Shown here piece by piece: positions 20,929 to 31,387 of a DNA stretch of 64,000 bases. The stretch is taken from assembly GCA_963576735.1 (NCBI GenBank), contig OY755170.1, positions 27,140,875 to 27,204,874 of the forward strand, written 5' to 3'. Source of the stretch: Bedellia somnulentella. Lineage: Eukaryota > Arthropoda > Insecta > Lepidoptera > Bedelliidae. The notes beneath the pieces are model-generated. The model had not been told where the DNA came from, did not search any database, and saw nothing but the letters and a program-made list of their open reading frames with translations. A program made the translations under genes and the position numbers. Numbering within the stretch: the stretch's first letter is position 1; the number at the start of each line of letters is the position of its first letter.

Positions 20929-21165
20929 ACGAGATAACTCCATGGGTAGAACCCCGCCTATCATGCAGACAGTCGTGGAGTCCAATCCCAGATTGGGCCT
21001 ACATCAATTTATGTTTTATAAGGTCATATGTGTGATTAATTTATCATGCTTGTTGTATGCATGAGGAAGCCCGCATGGCTAAGTTGTACTTAGTCACGTG
21101 ACAGTGTATTTGTGAGGAACGGTGATAGGCCTGACCCGTATCACGTGAGTACACTGGTTAAAACA
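20929..21165 (+). mobile_element. tRNA-derived SINE, degenerate
   Basis: Plus-strand copy of the 19048 family: A box relic AGATAACTCCATGGGTAGAA, B box relic GAGTCCAATCCCAG, then TTGGGCCTACATCAATTTAT and part of the body to CCTGACCCGTATCACGTGAG. Many substitutions. Confidence 0.55.
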
Positions 21166-21317
21166 AGGAATAATAATGGTTCCGAAAAATAAATGAATCT
21201 CCAACTGTATCTGTCCGACTATTATTCTAATTAACCAGCGTCATAATAAATTACCAACAAAAAAATCCAAAGCATACCATAAAAATAAATAAATTTTACA
21301 AACACCTATTAACAGGA

Positions 21318-21830
21318 TCAAATTACATTTTTAACCGACTTCTCAAAAAAAAATCTTCGACCGTTTTTTTTTATGTTTGTTCGCCGATTACTGTGCCATT
21401 TATGAATAGATTTTGATTATTATTTTTTTATTAGAAAGAAGATACTCCCGGATTGGTACCATGATGAGGATATCAGGGTCTGATGATGGGATCCTGGAGA
21501 AATCGAGGGGAACCCTGAAATTTTATAGGCACATGTACCGCGTTTTACATATTTTCTGAAGTTATATTGGAATTTGCTTCTGGAAATCATAATGTTATGC
21601 TACTGAGGTGATGATGGAAGGTGTAGGCCCTCAATCACTAGGAGTTAGGTAATAGTTCTTTCAACATTAATATATAGATTTATGCTCTTCTTCGTAGCTT
21701 TTATGAAGAGAAGTACAGGTTCATTAAACATTTCTTTTGTTATGTTACTGTTACCGAGAAAGTACCATGAGACCAGGATCTGATGATGGCATCCCTGGAA
21801 ATTGAGGGGGCTGTCGAAACTCACGATCAT
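21318..21830. repeat. Relic of a common dispersed repeat
   Basis: Contains AACCGACTTCTCAAAAAAAA, ATGTTTGTTCGCCGATTACT and two copies of GGGTCTGATGATGG-like sequence (21478 and 21778). These lines recur together in lepidopteran genomes as a non-coding repeat. That link comes from memory and was not searched. No coding sequence. Confidence 0.35.
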
Positions 21831-21990
21831 GTGACAGCGTATTTCAAAACGCCGATAGGTCTGCCCTGTATCACGTGAGTACACTGTCCAAGCAAATCGT
21901 GAGTACTCTGAACAACAGGTGACAATGTCACGTGATGTTCAGAAGTATTAGTACCTCTGCTAACTCCTTCGTGGATATTCGGTAAGGGTT
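21831..21990 (+). mobile_element. tRNA-derived SINE, 3' fragment
   Basis: Same 3' half as 8708 and 11018 (GTGAGTACACTGTCC, TCACGTGATGTTCAGAAGTA), ending in a degraded CCTTCGTGGATATTCGG without tail. Confidence 0.6.
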
Positions 21991-22171
21991 AGTTAGATAA
22001 ACGGAACGTTTGAATCTTTTGAGTCAAGATGTAGAATTGTAGACCATCGCCTTTCGAGGGATTTCAAGAACAATGCGTACAGCTACGGTTGAGCCTATTT
22101 AATACTGTGCAATATGCCAAAATCTTCAATTCATACAATTATAGAAATACCGGAAATACGAAGAATACTAT

Positions 22172-22459
22172 TGTTAGGTTTATTTTATTTACGAAGTTTT
22201 CTGATAAATTACTATTGTATTAACGTTAATTTTAAAAAGATAAATGTGTGAGGGCGCCATCTATGAATAAACGGAAATAGGGATTTAGGAGAGGGGTTGA
22301 CTTCTTGCATGAATATAGACACTCGTCCGGCTCACTGGACGATCGTCTTGATAATTTTGGAGAGTTAACTTGTGGTATACTTTACTGTGTTGGTGGAATA
22401 AATAGTCTATCTCCTGAACCTGAGTTTTATTGAAGAGCTCGTTACTGGGTATTATAACA
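22172..22459 (+). mobile_element. LTR-like repeat, copy 1
   Basis: A 288-bp unit from TGTTAGGTTTATTTTATTTA to GGGTATTATAACA. It starts TG and ends CA as retroviral-type LTRs do, and recurs at 26316-27030. No gag-pol frame is adjacent and no target duplication is visible, so it is a solo LTR or the remains of one. The right flank AACAATTCAGAAGTGGAAC could be a leader or primer-binding region. The alternative is an unrelated interspersed repeat. Confidence 0.45.
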
Positions 22460-22861
22460 ATTCAGAAGTGGAACTATCTACGCCAAACGGAGCTGAATGT
22501 AAGTACCGTTGTTTTATTGTGTAAATAAGGTTCAGAAATGAACCATGATTCATGGTTTCGTATTTGATTAGTGTCATAGCGGTTCAAAAGCTCTATAAAT
22601 ATAGCCAGCTACTCTTTGTTTGTGGACGGTTCATTGCTTCACTACCCAGAATACGTGTAAAGTGGAAGTAGATTTTGTTTTTATGCTGCCTTACACTTGG
22701 TCAGGGCTGCTCCCCGATAATAGAAATACCACAAATTTAATTATGCAAACGTGCCTAATCGTTTGTATAGCTTATTAAAGTTTATTTTATTAGGTTTTTT
22801 TTAAATGCCTCTATTTTGTTGAATAATGTTCGGTAGTCTTTTACGTAGACAAAAATATTAA
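22460..22861. other. Stretch with nothing recognisable
   Basis: Follows the LTR-like repeat. No gag or pol coding frame can be read. Confidence 0.35.
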
Positions 22862-23681
22862 AAACTAGTGGATCGTCCCAGCTTCGCACGGGTAGCGTTG
22901 TTTTTTAAATATCTGAGGTTTCTTTCTTTCTTTAGTCACTGCTCAAGCATTGTGAAATTCAGCGCAATGTTTTCAATTTATTAAATTTATAGCACTCCCT
23001 AAACAGTGTAGTTTGGTGATTTTTAGTGCGCTTTAATGAACGGGTCAGTATTTCCGTTTAATAGCAAATTTTGGAATAAAACGCTATGAAGTATTTATAA
23101 CAATCTAAAAAATAAATAATTACGTGTTGTAGGATGCAACTACTGGCGCCATCTAGTATGTTATGTGTAAATTAGTAACGATTTGGTTTTTGTCACGGTC
23201 GCGATGGCTTATTTTATGTATAATTTCGGTGTTTCTCTACCGATTTCTATGATTCTTTTTTATTGAATATGTAATAATGTTACCTTTTTTAAATTAGGAA
23301 TGAATGAGAGGTTTACAAACGTAAGAGTAAACAAATATAATCAGAATGTTCCGAACTGCTAAGCTATCAGGAATTACACGTGTTATTGTGAGTCAACCGT
23401 AAAAGATAGACATAAACTGTTGGAGATTTTTTTAGATAATTTTATGAAAAATATTTCCGTCATACATAATTTCTATGTAAGTTTAACCATTAAGGCTGCA
23501 CACGCGACGGAAGCTTAAAAATGTAGTAACTTCTCCCGTTTTCCCAAAATTTCCCAAAATTCCCCTTTACTATTCTGCTGGAAAGTATACAAAAACCTGC
23601 CCAGGAGTATGGAGAATAATTGTACCAAGTTTCGTTAAAATCCGTCGAGTAGTTTTGGTTTCCATAAGGAACATACAAACC

Positions 23682-23731
<50 letters not shown>

Positions 23732-23853
23732 AAATTTACTGATTGCATTTTTGGCATCAGTATCGATCCCTAATCACCACCTGATAGTTATTTTGAAAAT
23801 ATATTTCATGTACAGAATTGACCTCTCTACAGATTTATTATAAGTATAGATTA
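22862..23853 (+). repeat. Non-autonomous ~1-kb dispersed repeat with CAGA microsatellite
   Basis: The left end AACTAGTGGATCGTCCCAGC and the right end TTATTATAAGTATAGATTAC match the ends of a very common type of insect non-coding repeat. Near the right end are ACCAAGTTTCGTTAAAATCC, ACATACAAACCGACAGACAG and a (CAGA)n run at 23682-23729. Helitron-like derivation is possible but no hairpin terminus was confirmed. Confidence 0.4.
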
Positions 23854-24407
23854 CATTTTTATATAAAATACATATAAACACGTATTTGTACATCCCTTGT
23901 GTAGGCCTTACTGTGGTTATGGTTTGTAAAAGGGGGGTGAAATTTTGGTCATTGTTACCGTAGCGACAGCCGTTTCTGAGATATGAACAAAAACTTGTCT
24001 AATCATATTATTGTATTTCTGCATTCTCGGTCGGGTCATGGAGTCAACTGTTAATGAGACAAGGCAAGTGCAGACGTCAGTTCCTGGGACGTCACATCGT
24101 CGCAAGGCCTTGGTCCAAAGATCAAGCCTGGGCCTGACTGCCGCAGTCTAAGCTGTAGCAGGGGCTCCCGTGGAGGACGGCATCTTGGTCAACGGTGTCG
24201 TCGTAGCCGGATCCAGCTTAGCCAGAGCAGTCGTGGCTGTCGTTGTGACGGTCGCGAGCGCGGCCGAGGCCGAGGCTAGTGAACGAACCTGATACCCCGA
24301 TAGTGACGTATCGCCTATAACAGAATCTGCTGTGGCATCGCTGGATCTTCTATACTATACAAGTTACTTATTTTTAGTTAATTAGTTAAATAATACATTA
24401 ATTTATA
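23854..24407. other. GC-rich island of unknown nature (about 24095-24345)
   Basis: The segment 24095-24345 is clearly GC-rich in an AT-rich region. On the minus strand it reads SLASASAALATVTTTATTAL then AKLDPATTTPLTKMPSSTGA, low-complexity Ala/Thr. On the plus strand another frame gives GRERGRGRGRG. No frame is long. It may be decayed ORF1/gag-like sequence, or a short CpG-rich relic. I cannot assign it. Confidence 0.3.
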
Positions 24408-24785
24408 AAAACATAACATAAACATAAACGTTCACGCCGTTTATCCCCGAAGGGGTTGGCAGAGGTACCAATACTCCTGAACTCACATGGCAAGCGCCAT
24501 CTAGTTTCCAGAGAAGGTACCCACGTTTTGCTTAGACAGTGTACTCACGTGATAGGGGGCAGGCCTATCGCCGTTTTGTACGAATACACTGTCACATGAC
24601 TAAGTACAACTCAGCCATGTGGGTTTCCTCACGATGTTTTCCCTCACCGTTAGCAACCATGATAAATTAACCACACATATGACTTTAGAAAAGACAAATT
24701 GGTGTAGGCCCGTCCCAGAATTGGAACTCACGCCCTTCTGTTTTTCGGGCGGGTGTTCTACCCACTGGACTATCATGTCATGTGT
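24408..24785 (-). mobile_element. tRNA-derived SINE, complete, with 12-bp target duplication
   Basis: A full copy of the 19048 family with head variant CACCCGCCCGAAAAACAGAAG (as complement) and a (TTTATG)n tail. It is flanked by CATTAATTTATA at 24396-24407 and 24786-24797, a clean 12-bp target-site duplication, as expected for LINE-mediated insertion. Nearly identical copies lie at 49496 and 62084, so this subfamily is the younger one. Confidence 0.8.
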
Positions 24786-24797
24786 CATTAATTTATA

Positions 24798-26315
24798 CTC
24801 ACGTCATTATTTCCCATATCATTCATCCTCTAACCAAACCATCTTAAAATTACATTTTCTATATATATTTTTACAATATCATCTGTAACATCGCACCTTT
24901 TACAAATCACTATCTAAGAAAGAAAACAAAGAAAGTTTTATAGTTGTTGCCGACTCCATATCAACAAATTTAAATAACAAAAACACCCTTTAACTTAAAA
25001 TCATGATATAATGCGAAAAAATAATAATAATATAATAATAATGTAGTAATTGAAAATTTATATAATAAGCAATTATATCAAAAAACGCAATTATTAATTA
25101 ATAAAAATGTCTACAAAACTTTGAATAACGCAACTGTGATGTTAAGGTAATTCGAGATTCTTTATATTCTAAAATACATATTATAACTGTGTGAGTGTGT
25201 GTGCGTGCGTGGGTGTGTGTGTGTGTATGCGCGCGCATGGGGGTGTTAATAAGTAATTTATTAAAGTTATGTGTCTCAAACTTTTACGAAATAACTCGAA
25301 TCAATATTCGAAAATTTAGTAATTCATAGTCATGTCATGAGCCAGTTTTTAACCTTTGTTTTTCCTCCCTCTTTGTACAATCTCGTATATCACTAATTAT
25401 CAATAATTCGTTGTACAAATGGGGGTTCATAAATGATGGGAACCGTTGCGCGAAAGTTGTTTTACATAATTTTGTTGCCAGTCTAGGAGTTCTCTGTAAG
25501 TAAAAAGTGTAATAATGACTAATAAATGTTCCTTTCCAGAATTAAATGCATGCTTTATATGAAGTTAGAAATATAAAAAAATAAATTGGTTCATGAGTTA
25601 ATCTGTGCCTATGAGAATGGAATTAGTACATAGGTTTTAATAAAATATATGAATAGAATACCATGTCTAAAAGAATGGAATTGGTTCTTTGTCATGGGAA
25701 AAGAATATACATTTAGATCTACTTATGTTAATAAAATTACTTTTTATTTCATAATTGTTACTCTATGATTTTAATTTAGTATATGTATTAAATTTATTTT
25801 TACATACTTAACAACGAAATTAAAATTAAATTGATTTATTATCACTCCTCATTTTTGTAAATAGTGTAATTTTTAGTAAATGTATGTAATCTAAGTGAGT
25901 TTCAGTTAAACCTCCATAAAAAAAAACAAAAGAAGAAAAAAATAATTTTAGTCTACCTGTCATGTTTTTGTTGAGCATATTTTATATTGAGTAAAGAAAA
26001 TAAATGTTGTTGTAATTCGAACTCAGATTGAAAGTGCTCGTATTGTATCTATAGGTATTATATGTCTTAATCTAAGCTCTGTAATAATATGTTAAACTCA
26101 AAATTGTTCAATACATATTTTTTAAAAAGGTGAGAAAATGTGAATGCAAAGAGTTTCTTTGTTGCTTCTTCTCTTTGCGAACACCCTCCGAAGCAACGGA
26201 TTAGTCCGTTTTTTTTTCGATTATTGAATAGTCAGTCTTAACCGAGTGTTAGGTTAAGTAAGCTATTTAATAAAGTACGTGTATGAAGACATACATGAGG
26301 TCAGGATGGACGAGA
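24798..26315. other. Long stretch with a GT microsatellite and no gene
   Basis: GT/GC-rich microsatellite at about 25186-25240. Around 24800-24900 a weak minus-strand RTE echo. Otherwise AT-rich DNA with no convincing frame on either strand. Confidence 0.35.
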
Positions 26316-27030
26316 ATTAGGTTTATTTTATTTACGAAGTTTTCTGATAAATTACTATTGTATTAACGTTAATTATATTAATTTTAAAAAGATAAATGTG
26401 TGAGGGCGCCATCTATGAATAAACGGAAATAGGCATTTAGGAGAGGGTCGAAATTTTTCTTTCCTTTAATAACATCTTTTATTTATGAGTAATAATCCCC
26501 ACATGAGGAATTCATGTCAAAAAACATTAAATTATGTGATAGTTAGGCGTTTCCAACATTTGCATTCTATCTGAAAAGGTAGACAAGTGGCCGTCCGAAT
26601 TAGTTAAAATTCGGAGGTAGGAAACGCAAACACTACTTGAACGTGTAAAAAAAAAAAGAAACAAAGGATAGAGAAATTTCGCGCTGGATGCCAACTGACA
26701 CTGTAGCTCAGTTGGCAGAGCGACGGGGGCGTATACCCGAAGGTCGCGGGTTCGAACCCCGCCAGTGTCGAAATTTTTCTTTCCTTTAATAACATCTTTT
26801 ATTTATGAGTAATAATCCCCACATGAGGAATTCATGTCAAAAAACATTAAATTATTTAGGAGAGGGGTTGACTTCTTGCATGAATATAGACACTCGCCCG
26901 GCTCACTGGACGGTCGTCTTGATAATTTTGGAGAGTTAACTTGTGGTATACTTTACTGTGTTGGTGGAATAAATAGTCTATCTCCTGAACCTGAGTTTTA
27001 TTGAAGAGCTCGTTACTGGGTATTATAACA
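26316..27030 (+). mobile_element. LTR-like repeat, copy 2, split by a later insertion
   Basis: Bases 26316-26447 and 26854-27030 together correspond to the 288-bp unit at 22172-22459, with an extra ATTAATTATATTA-type change in the first part. The two halves are separated by the element at 26448-26853 and share ATTTAGGAGAGGG at the break. It ends TATTATAACA at 27030. Confidence 0.5.
26448..26853 (+). mobile_element. tRNA-bearing element with perfect 88-bp terminal direct repeats
   Basis: Inserted in the LTR-like repeat with a 13-bp duplication (ATTTAGGAGAGGG at 26435-26447 and 26854-26866). Bases 26448-26535 and 26768-26855 are identical. The 232-bp middle ends in a tRNA-like sequence (26698-26769) with a perfect 7-bp acceptor stem (GACACTG with CAGTGTC), D stem GCTC/GAGC and a B box GGGTTCGAACCCC. 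The anticodon arm has only four pairs and an 8-nt loop, so it is unlikely to be a working tRNA. The left repeat begins three bases before the tRNA-like 3' end, so the layout is [trailer][body][tRNA][trailer]. No coding capacity. Confidence 0.7.
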
Positions 27031-27107
27031 CTAAAATAACCGTCGCTTCCTCATCCGAGAGGCATCTAAGCCAGGTCTACCCATCTCTAAAACTCGTAAA
27101 ATAAAAT

Positions 27108-27706
27108 AATTTTTAACAAAAAGAAAACCGACTTCATTGTTGAAAAATCTACCGAAAATAAACAATCAAGAACTAAAAAGTAAGAAATATGTTTTTTAAT
27201 TAAATATGAGTACTGTGATTAACACCTTAGGAATTTTTTTGTTCCACACGCGTCAGTTCAACCTACCTAAATCTCAAAATTCTTCGAAATTAATTTTTGA
27301 GCCGGTGCCAGACAATAAAATTAAATTCACCCTGCTATCTATCTCTGATTATTACAATCTAAACAATGTATATCTATCGCCTAACGTTTTAAATGGTAAT
27401 ACATATAAATATCAATTTACCCTACCATGTTGGTATCCTACATTGTACATGTACATGAAGTGCGAAATACACACTTATTATCAATTATCACGCAGGCTGG
27501 CACCGACTCACAGGTTAATTTAAGAGAGTTTTAAGATTTTGGTAGGTTGAACTGACGCGTGTGGGATAAACAAATTCCTAAGGTGTTAATCACAGTACTC
27601 CTATTTAATTAAAAAACTTATTTCTTACTTTTTAGTTCTTGATTGTTTATTTTCGGTAGTTTTTTCAACAATGAAGTCGGGTTTCTTTTTGTTAAAAAAT
27701 ATTTTA
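27108..27706. mobile_element. MITE with ~180-bp terminal inverted repeats
   Basis: Bases 27108-27288 and 27521-27706 are reverse complements with a few differences (AACAAAAAGAAAACCGACTT; CACACGCGTCAGTTCAACCT). The 230-bp centre gives a 105-codon frame (27206-27523) that spans arm and centre and shows no family resemblance. Non-autonomous DNA element. Confidence 0.65.
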
Positions 27707-28147
27707 CACTTAAAAATTTATTAAACTTCGAATACTAAAATTAAACTTTCGAATAAAATACTGAACCTCCGACAAGGTTACTAGGTAACTGAAAACAGAG
27801 GTCATGTCAAAACTCATACGGCAAGGGTTCCTTGTTTTAGTTTTTGGTACAAGAACGGCAAGTTTCATCCGCTTTGCCTTGGTGTCTCCGCTAATGAAGG
27901 TCAAGAAGATTTTCAAATGATTTTTGATGGCCTTAAAGAAAAGGTTTAAGTTTATTTATTTGATCACGTTATGGAACCTAAGGTTTCATAGAAGTTTTTG
28001 GTAATGCATCTGTTGTTTGTATGCGATGGGCTCACGCGAAAAATAGAATGCAAATGCAAAAAACAAATGAAAATAGAAAGAAAACTTACTGGACATAGAT
28101 ACACTACATAACACTTCATCATATTATGAAGTATTATGTAGCATAAC

Positions 28148-28360
28148 CATAATGAGCAAACCCACATGCCGACGTTGTACTTAGTAATGTGACAGTGTAT
28201 TCGTACTATACGGGGATAGGCCTGCCCCCTACCACGTGAGTACACAGTCCAAGCAAATCGTTGTTACTTTGAACACCAGGTGACTATGTCACGTGATGTT
28301 CAGAAGTATCAGTACCTCTGCCTACCTCTTCGGGGACATACGGCGTGAACGCTTGAGTCT
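28148..28360 (+). mobile_element. tRNA-derived SINE, body and 3' part
   Basis: Plus-strand copy lacking the head: CAGTGTATTCGTACTATACG, GTGAGTACACAGTCC, TCACGTGATGTTCAGAAGTA, CTTCGGGGACATACGGCGTG. No clear tail. Confidence 0.6.
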
Positions 28361-28789
28361 TAACAGAAAATGTAGATTGGAGAAAAGGATCCGGCACTTG
28401 CTTGTAGTTTTACTACGCATACAAACAAAATAAGTTAATAAAAGAAAATTAATAACAAACTAAAACATGAAAATCAAAAATTAAAAAAGAAACAAACGAG
28501 TCATAAAACACAGAGTTATTACTCTACTACTAATTACTTTTCATGCGCAGCATCGAATAAGAATCTGGCTCAGTATTTCGTTATGAGTTTTACCTCACAA
28601 CACTGATTTTCAGTCAGTCCTATATTTGTGACAAAGACACCCAATAATTGTAAAACTTGATTAAATAACCATACAGAATATTAATATAGCACATTTTCAC
28701 AATTTCAGGGTAAGAAACTGCGAGTAAAGCCGCATATAGTAGTACTCATATAATTTAAATTCAATTCCCATCACAACCTCAATATCTCA

Positions 28790-28990
28790 GTTAGAGCTTA
28801 GCTGCTTAATGCGGGAGGCGTGGGTTCGAATACTGCGCTAGGCTAACGAACTCATCCTTTATTGAATCACTTGTGTGTTAAACGTGAGGATTTTTTTAGG
28901 TTACTCTCATGCCATTATTGTTTTTAGTTATTTGACAGTGTATTCGTAAAGGTCCTACGAGATACCTGTCTCTTATAACGCGCGCTTTTA
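28790..28990 (+). mobile_element. Degenerate tRNA-SINE-like sequence
   Basis: A B-box-like GTGGGTTCGAATACTGCG and an A-box-like TATCTCAGTTAGAGC lie 40 bases apart, followed by a body with TTTGACAGTGTATTCGTAAA as in the 19048 family. Strongly diverged. Confidence 0.4.
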
Positions 28991-29034
28991 TGTTATTGCT
29001 CCAACTATTTGACCTTTATTCTGTAAGGAAATAT

Positions 29035-29302
29035 ATACATACATATAACTCACGCCGTTGGTCCCCATTGGGGTAGGCTCAGACTATCGATCGCCACTTT
29101 GTACGATCCTGGCAAACCTCTCTTGCTTCGTTTACATCCGTCAATCTTTTCATACATGCTCTTTTATTCTTCAGACTTCGGCGGACACTTTCCCTTATGA
29201 GCACATTCTCTAATTGGTTCAAATGTGTCCTCCGAGGTCCTTACCTCCATTACCTTTCACATTGCCTTAATGGATCTCTTCCACCAATTTACTATCATCC
29301 TT
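29035..29302 (-). pseudogene. 5'-truncated RTE LINE 3' fragment
   Basis: Minus strand: the last ~230 coding bases of the RTE ORF (from about RANVEGN to SAYPNG) and the GGCGTGAG tail. Frame disrupted by substitutions. Confidence 0.75.
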
Positions 29303-29655
29303 CATAAGAAAATACGTGATTAGAATAAATTATATTAGGAGCATATAGACGGAGCAAGTAAGCACCAAAATGACTGGTGGTGAATATACAACTACTTGCT
29401 GTTATTTACACATACGATAAATAAAAGTAAAAAATCGACGCCTTTCAAACATAATTAAACTTATAATTCCCTAATCTTTAGCCCAAAACTGATCAATCAA
29501 GTTTGCAAGTAAGGGCACATTAACAATCTGACTACAAATTTAATATAACACATATTAATGAGTCCTGTGAATATAATTCGAAACATGAAAAAATCTTTCT
29601 TATCCGCATGCCTCGCTATTTGACATTTAATAATGACAGCCACTCGAATATTGTC
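29303..29655. other. Upstream flank of the GC-rich promoter region
   Basis: Apparently unique AT-rich DNA with no TE signature, unlike most of the window. It may contain upstream regulatory sequence for the exon at 29851. Confidence 0.3.
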
Positions 29656-29850
29656 TATGGCACGGGTAGTGTAAAGTCGGCCGGCGAGGGCGGGCGCGGG
29701 GGGGCGGGGAGGGCGCGTAGGCCACAGGGCGCAGGCGCGATCCTCAGCCGAGGTTTCTTCTACGAGAAACATATCGGCGCGGCAGAAGCTCATCCGAGCA
29801 TTGATCGTTCGCGCGCCGCGCCCTTTCGCGCGAGTTGTGTGTTCGTGACC
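29656..29850 (+). promoter_or_regulatory. nwk: GC-rich promoter and 5' UTR region of the nwk-like gene
   Basis: A sharp GC-rich block (GGCGAGGGCGGGCGCGGGGG and similar) in AT-rich surroundings, rich in CpG, ends in GTGTTCGTGACC just before the ATG. The A at -3 fits a good initiation context. No TATA box is evident. The transcription start cannot be placed from sequence alone. Promoter and UTR status is inferred from position and composition. Confidence 0.5.
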
Positions 29851-29871
29851 ATGCAGCCGCCTCCGAGGAAG
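29851..29871 (+). CDS. nwk: First coding exon of a Nervous wreck / FCHSD F-BAR protein orthologue (7 codons)
   Basis: ATG at 29851 opens MQPPPRK, and the seventh codon is followed at once by GTAAGT, a consensus donor in phase 0. MQPPPRK is the conserved N-terminus of animal FCHSD1/FCHSD2 and Drosophila Nervous wreck, F-BAR and SH3 adaptor proteins that shape endocytic membranes and limit synaptic growth at the plasma membrane. Only the N-terminus is here: the F-BAR domain would begin in the next exon, which I do not find in the remaining 34 kb, so intron 1 would extend beyond the window. The identification rests on seven residues plus context (GC-rich 5' region, Kozak match, splice donor). 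A chance match is possible but the combination is specific. Confidence 0.58.
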
Positions 29872-31145
29872 GTAAGTGCTACAAAAACAACATCACACAC
29901 AACACCAACACTAAACACCCACCTACTAAAACACAACACAAATAACACATTTAAACCCGCAAACCCGTGAATGGAATAGCCACAGTACGTTATGTGTACT
30001 TTCCTACTTACGTTATATTTGTTGTGGATATCTTGTGACGAAATTATGTAATTTAACACGCGGTCTTACATCTACGAATTAAAGAAATTGTTTTGGTCAT
30101 TGATTTTATTTTTGGGCTAGCTTTAAACGTTTAGTGATTGGGTAAAATTCCCATGACAGTAATGGATGGAGCCGTGCACGATAGTAAATATTGTAACCGC
30201 GCTCTGATCCATAACGATTCGGTCACTTATTTTTTCCAAATTAGCGTAGTTTATTTTAAGGAAATTAACGTAACGCATATACCTTAATAAAAGTAATCTT
30301 TACACTCATTAAGACATGCTGTTCTGTTCTGAACTTTAGAAATGACAAAATACTTAACAAAGTACACTATCACTCTCACACACGACGTGAATTGAATGAT
30401 TTTTAACCATTTGTTCTGTATATTTATGATGTAACATTTTTGTTTAAAAATATCGATGTAAAATTATTTTGTATTGTTTCGTATAACGGGTTAACTGCAT
30501 AGTTAGGAAATGAACACGTCGATCAACCAATTACGTCGAGTATTATCCGATGAGCGTTAAATTCGTGGAAATTCGAGGAAATTTCTCCGCAGCATTTTGT
30601 GATACCCGTATTTTGATCGTCGATAAATTGGTATTATTGTCCGTCGTACCAACGAAGTCGAAGCGGCGATGACGTTGGCTTTTATAATTTATCAGCAGCG
30701 TGCCAGCCACTTCGTTTTGGTATACACAAATGTAAAAATGAATATTTTGTCATACTTTCTATTCCCGCGTTAGTTCTTTTAATTTTACTCGATATATGCT
30801 CGACATCCGTATTTAAAGGTACTTTATTACTGAGACTTCGCTATATATCTGTCTGTCACCATGCTGTATCTTAGGAACTGCAATAATAAGACAGTTGGAA
30901 TTGTGGCAAATAATATATTTTTGTTTCCGTTATTCCAAAAATAACAAGAAAATCGGCTAAGTGTAAGTCGGCTTGTACATGAAAATTTCCGGCCCATTAT
31001 CTTTAATACCGATGAAAATCACCTGTCTCTATATAAAGTGAAATCCAATTCAACTATTAATCTAAAAATAAATAACATCACTTAAGATCTGTAGATATTT
31101 CAAGCGTTCATTTGTTACCGTTATTAATATCGGGAAAATTAGGCT
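29872..31145. other. Start of the putative first intron
   Basis: Begins GTAAGTGCTAC. Mostly unique-looking sequence without TE boundaries until about 30820, where a weak copy of the dispersed repeat seen at 36218 starts (ACTGAGACTTCGCTATATATCTGTCTGTC). Confidence 0.4.
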
Positions 31146-31387
31146 CTGTAGTGTCGGCTTAGAATAGCACTACCCCATTACTTCCGGTGGGTATTGGTAA
31201 GAGGCGGCTAAGGGTATTGGGGCTTTTAAGTGATTTTTGGGCGATGCGGTTGTAGACCCATCACCAAAAACCTTTGTTGTACAATCTTAACCCCACATAA
31301 CTTCTATAAGTGGCTGAGTAATTTTATTATTCCGAAGCCCTGGCTACCTCTTCTAGGGATTTATAGCCGTGAATATAGTATGTATGT
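31146..31387 (+). mobile_element. RTE-tailed SINE, complete
   Basis: From GTAGTGTCGGCTTAGAATAG to AGCCGTGAATATAGTATGTATG. The B-box position reads GGTTGTAGACC, a substituted form. Confidence 0.75.

Noticed and set aside
23682..23729. CRISPR-like short repeats
   Set aside because: Plain (CAGA)n microsatellite with no spacers; the organism is a eukaryote.
26698..26769. tRNA gene
   Set aside because: Perfect acceptor, D and T features but only a 4-bp anticodon stem with an 8-nt loop, and it is embedded in a repeated element. A second diverged copy at 32237 has the same defects.
26604..26795. 63-residue protein with LAGFEPATFG
   Set aside because: This peptide is the translation of the antisense tRNA-like sequence, a frequent annotation artefact.
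29608..29970. 120-residue ORF spanning the GC-rich island
   Set aside because: It includes MQPPPRK but reads through the GTAAGT donor and a presumed 5' UTR. The short spliced exon explains the sequence better.
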